Source of the DNA: Blasia pusilla
Taxonomy: Eukaryota > Marchantiophyta > Marchantiopsida > Blasiales
Length of the DNA stretch: 64,000 bases
Direction of reading: 5' to 3'
Assembly: GCA_050084515.1 (NCBI GenBank)
Contig: CM114271.1
Coordinates: forward strand, 37,200,001-37,264,000
Shown: one piece after another, positions 61,021 to 64,000 of the stretch
How positions within the stretch are numbered: the stretch's first letter is position 1
Layout: every line of letters begins with the position of its first letter
The notes under the pieces: model-generated
Databases searched by the model: none
Told to the model about the DNA's origin: nothing
Seen by the model: only the letters and a program-made list of their open reading frames with translations
Made by a program: the position numbers and the translations under genes

Positions 61021-61319
61021 GACTTAGTGGAACGTTCTGCCTGTGTGCAAATCTCTTCGATTGATTCCCGAGCATCTATCTTATGTTCTCCTAGTTCTAT
61101 ATAATTTCCAAACTTTAGGATTGATCGATGAGATCTATAAGAGCGCCTTCGTGAGTAGGGGACAGGCTCAGTAGGTCAAGGATGACATGTTGAGGCCCTG
61201 GGAAACCTCAGAGAGCAGGTTTCCCCTTCGTTTCGGCTCATTTGGAACCATATTGAGCAACTTACTATTTTTGGCAAGTACTATTTTGAGTATATGATCA
61301 AATTTATATTTTTGGTAAG
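61021..61319. other. Upstream part of the Copia relic up to the Gypsy LTR
   Basis: A short minus-strand trace (ESIEEICTQAERSTKSKSED at about 61015-61075) runs into the protease. Beyond that no gag is recognisable, and the LTR-like sequence begins near 61320. Confidence 0.4.
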
Positions 61320-61702
61320 TGACCCTTGACCTCCTGTCAAGAGCCAAGGAGGTGACTTGGGAGAACAAGTAACCATAGAGAGAGCTTGGGAGAGGGGAGG
61401 GGTATACCTCAAGGAGAGAGAGCTTGAGAGCTCATTCTCTCTTTGTTGAACGTCTTGGCATGAGGCGGCGGAGCTATGGTCCCTTGCCTTGTGAGTGTAA
61501 CCCAAGCCTCTCATTAGGAGAGTGGGTTTTGTTTGACATGAGAGAGAGTGCACACCTTTGAGAGCTATGGTGTGAAATGGTGTAGAGAGAGATTGGATCT
61601 TATTTTACAAAGAGAAAATGAGAGAGTGAGAGAGCTTAATGGGGGAGCTCGCTAGTCACTCGCTCTTTTTGCAGGTTCGGGACCGTGATCCCCGTTCAAC
61701 AA

Positions 61703-61736
61703 CTCATGGGAGTGCTCTGTTGAGCACTCCCATGAG
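61703..61736. repeat. 15-bp perfect inverted repeat, 4-nt loop
   Basis: CTCATGGGAGTGCTC at 61703-61717 is mirrored by GAGCACTCCCATGAG at 61722-61736 around TGTT. The paralogue at about 5680-5720 lacks the mirrored half, having only an eroded GCTTCATAGGAGTTCTC-like single arm, so the hairpin is specific to this copy. Confidence 0.85.
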
Positions 61737-62211
61737 GCTGCCATGAGAGCAAGGGCTGCTTTGATTGTTCTTTGCATTTGCCGATTTTTCGTGTGGAAGA
61801 GTGGCGTGCGAAAGCGCTGCCGGATTTCTGATAGGGATTGATTATTGGGGCGGGTTTCCCCATGCCAATTCTCTCGGGAGCACCATGTAGCTTGCTGATT
61901 TGTATTTTTACAGGTTTTACATTTTGGTTGAGAGAAATAAGCTTGAAGTCTTTGCCAAATTTTGTGTAGGAGAAAGAGATATTGGGCTTTACAACAGTCT
62001 CTGTCAAGTTTTACTGGAATGTTCAATTCCAAATATTTGTTGATGTCATTGTAGATTGTGAAGCTGTACACATTGTGCAACAAAAAATACTCAATTTGCA
62101 GTTTCCAGTAAAAAGTTATAGTCAATCTTGCAAAATTGCCATTGCTAGGCAACTTTAGGGTTAAATTGTTCAAACCCTAAACCAGCCGCCACACCGGCGG
62201 CGGCCGTCGCA

Positions 62212-62375
62212 GTCACCGTCATAGTCATCATCATCGGTCTACCGTCACCATCACTAGTCAACCATGACCTTCAATGTTCAACCGTCACCATCAACGGTCC
62301 GTCGTCACCATCAACGGTCAACCATCACCGTCAACGTCAACGTCAACGTCAACGGTCCACCGTCGGCCGTTGCTG
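62212..62375. repeat. Minisatellite of CGTCACCATCAACGGTC-type units
   Basis: Imperfect head-to-tail units of about 17-30 bp built from ACCGTCACCATCA and ACGGTC words, plus a CGTCAA hexamer repeated four times near 62330-62352, inside the LTR leader. Confidence 0.85.
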
Positions 62376-63222
62376 TTGCCCAGCGTTGCTTAGAGTCGCA
62401 TTCAGCCGTTGTCCACCCTTTGGTTGCCATTGCCACTATTACGGAGTGCAGGGTCTTCCACGACGTTCGTTGATTCTCTGAATTGCATCGCCACCAAGTA
62501 CTTTGTTTTGGTCGGCATCGTCATCGAAGTTTCGTCGTCAACCAATGACGGTAGATGACCTCTGGTTATGGTGTTTGAATTTTGATTTCATGCTGCTATG
62601 TTGTGATTGGTAGCCGCTTGACGAAGATCGAGTACCATGCCGTGCGCTTGTAGCCACAACGCGCCGCCCATTGCCGCGCCGTGCCGCTCGTGGCCGCATC
62701 GTACCGTCTCGATCGCGGAGTCGCACCGTCATTGTGGAGCAGAGTGTGGGTTTATTGTTGATTGAGGAGGGTATGCCACTGAGTGCTACATCCCACCATC
62801 GAGGGCCGTGCCGTTCGTAGCCGTTCCGTGCCGCTTGCAACGCCGCACCGTTCCGCTGGAACCGCACTGTCTATGGAGGAGTTTTGAGCAGCGTCACTAC
62901 AGGAGGAGTATGACTTGCTGATTGGAGGAGTTGTCTCCACGACCGAGTTGGGGTTGAGATTTGTAGTTGCTGAGGAGCGACATCGACATGTGTTCAGGTT
63001 ACCTATTTTGGTCCTTTACCCTGCACGCGTGAGGGATTTTGGGATTTTGGGTAGTTTATTTGGGGATATTGGGTTGTGTGGATGCACGAGGGCCATCACA
63101 GCGTCCTTCAGGATTTTGAGAGGCGAGGTAGTGGACCTGAGAGTAGCTATGGAGGGTTTACCCGGAGTGGTGCAAGGTTTTGAGGGTCTCCACGTGACAG
63201 ACCACCTCGATCTCCTTCTGTA

Positions 63223-64000
63223 TTGTCTTCAGACAAGGGGGAGCGTGTAGAGAAGTGTGTTAGTGATCCATCGTACACATTGAGTGGTCCTACCAGTTGG
63301 GCATACAAGATGGACGACCGCGCTAGGGGACCGCATAGGTTTTCAAGTGCAGTAGGCACGATTGAGTTGCATGATTTCATAGCAGAGTTTAGGAGTTGGT
63401 GCGACTCCCAACGGGCCAGGAACTCTTGAGAGTTTAACCCTTTTACAACATGGAACGGTATGTTCCAACATTTAGCGAGGGTGCCCATGGATGATTACCA
63501 ATAGTTCTCTCAGAGATATTCACGTGAGATCGAGGCGTGGAGGCTCTACTATGACCCACATTATGTGTCATGGACGGAGCCATTCCCAGATGAGGAGGAG
63601 GTGTCAGGAGAGGCTACTTCCTCTTCCACTAGTGATGTTTTAGAGGGGTCACTCGCATGAGAGCGGTTGCACCAGCTAGTCGGGTTCGTCCCAAGTTCAA
63701 CCCTGTGGTTGAGTTCTTTGCTGAGTTGAGGGCGAGCTACTAGGGGATACAGACGGAGAAGTTGCGAAGCATCCACAACTTCCAGAGGTGCCCGTGTGAG
63801 AGTTTATGCGAGGCTTATACTCGCTTGCGCCGGTTGATCAATGTCACTCAAGGGGTGACAGAGGCTCAGGCTATCCAGTCATGGTACAAGATGTTGGACC
63901 AGACCCTGCGGACACGAGTGCGAGAGGGGGTGCTTCTTATGAACACCTCCCCTACGTTGAGAGATGTTTTTAGTACCACCCAGAATATTGAGCGCAACAT
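63223..64000 (+). pseudogene. Gypsy-like gag polyprotein relic, runs off the window
   Basis: In one frame from 63223: GPTSWAYKMDDRARGPHRFS, then GTIELHDFIAEFRSWCDSQR, a TGA stop at 63427, FNPFTTWNGMFQHLARVPMD, a TAG, and EIEAWRLYYDPHYVSWTEPF. After a frame change near 63660: VRPKFNPVVEFFAELRASY, a TAG, then SIHNFQRCPCESLCEAYTRL, RRLINVTQGVTEAQAIQSWY and KMLDQTLRTRVREGVLLMN. The second part has the retrotransposon capsid pattern (F-x-x-R-x-x-ESL-EA--R---L--------E-----F---L-----R---). Three of the stops could be CGA to TGA or CAG to TAG changes, as expected for cytosine deamination. It follows the LTR/leader directly. Pol, if present, lies beyond the window. Confidence 0.75.

Larger units (their letters stand above)
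61320..62900 (+). repeat. Gypsy-type LTR and leader, best copy
   Basis: TGACCCTTGACC at 61320 starts the similarity with the inverted fragment at 42195-42425, and 61370 onward matches the copy at 5345-6586. It leads on the plus strand into gag-like sequence at 63223-64000. The LTR/leader border is unresolved: no clear tRNA-Met primer-binding site (TGGTATCAGAGC) was seen. The leader (62160-62880) is GC-rich with CCGTCACCATCAACGGTC-like tandem words and GCCGCACCGTTCCG-like words. Confidence 0.6.

Overview
The window looks like nuclear DNA of a land plant with a large, repeat-rich genome. Reasons: short GT-AG introns in a plant-type GDSL esterase gene, Copia, Gypsy, hAT, CACTA-like and Helitron relics with plant-type termini, a ~180-bp satellite array, and long AT-rich stretches with no intact reading frames. 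The species cannot be fixed from sequence alone. I lean weakly towards a non-flowering lineage and do not rely on that.

Only one gene is clearly intact: a five-exon GDSL esterase/lipase on the minus strand (26484-28303, 362 residues), in a GC-richer, mostly single-copy island at about 24.8-31.6 kb.

Layout: 1-8 kb holds AT-rich repeats, ~200-bp non-autonomous Helitrons, a Gypsy LTR/leader copy (5.3-6.6 kb), a CACTA-like end with GACT/AGTC motifs, and a block of strong palindromes (7.5-7.9 kb). 9.96-12.92 kb is a decayed autonomous Helitron with Rep-like and Pif1-like helicase remnants. 13-24 kb is repeat-rich, with more short Helitrons (including a head-to-tail dimer) and several copies of a hAT-type MITE family (termini CAAGGTTGCA). 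24.8-31.6 kb is the gene island. 32-43 kb returns to AT-rich repeats, MITEs and LTR fragments. 43.1-49.1 kb holds decayed coding sequence of a kinase-like protein followed by a coiled-coil and RING-like relic. Its front part is duplicated in tandem (~900 bp), and another portion recurs inverted at 54.7-55.7 kb. 50.4-53.4 kb is the ~180-bp satellite array. 54.3-61 kb has a hAT transposase relic, GC-rich MITEs and a minus-strand Copia pol relic. 61.3-64 kb is a plus-strand Gypsy-like leader and decayed gag that runs off the window.

Apart from the GDSL gene, I see no evidence of working pathways. The coherent themes are mobile-element decay, non-autonomous elements beside relics of the element classes that could have mobilised them, and at least nine near-perfect inverted repeats with very short centres. 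Domain and family assignments rest on motifs read by eye, and no database search was run.
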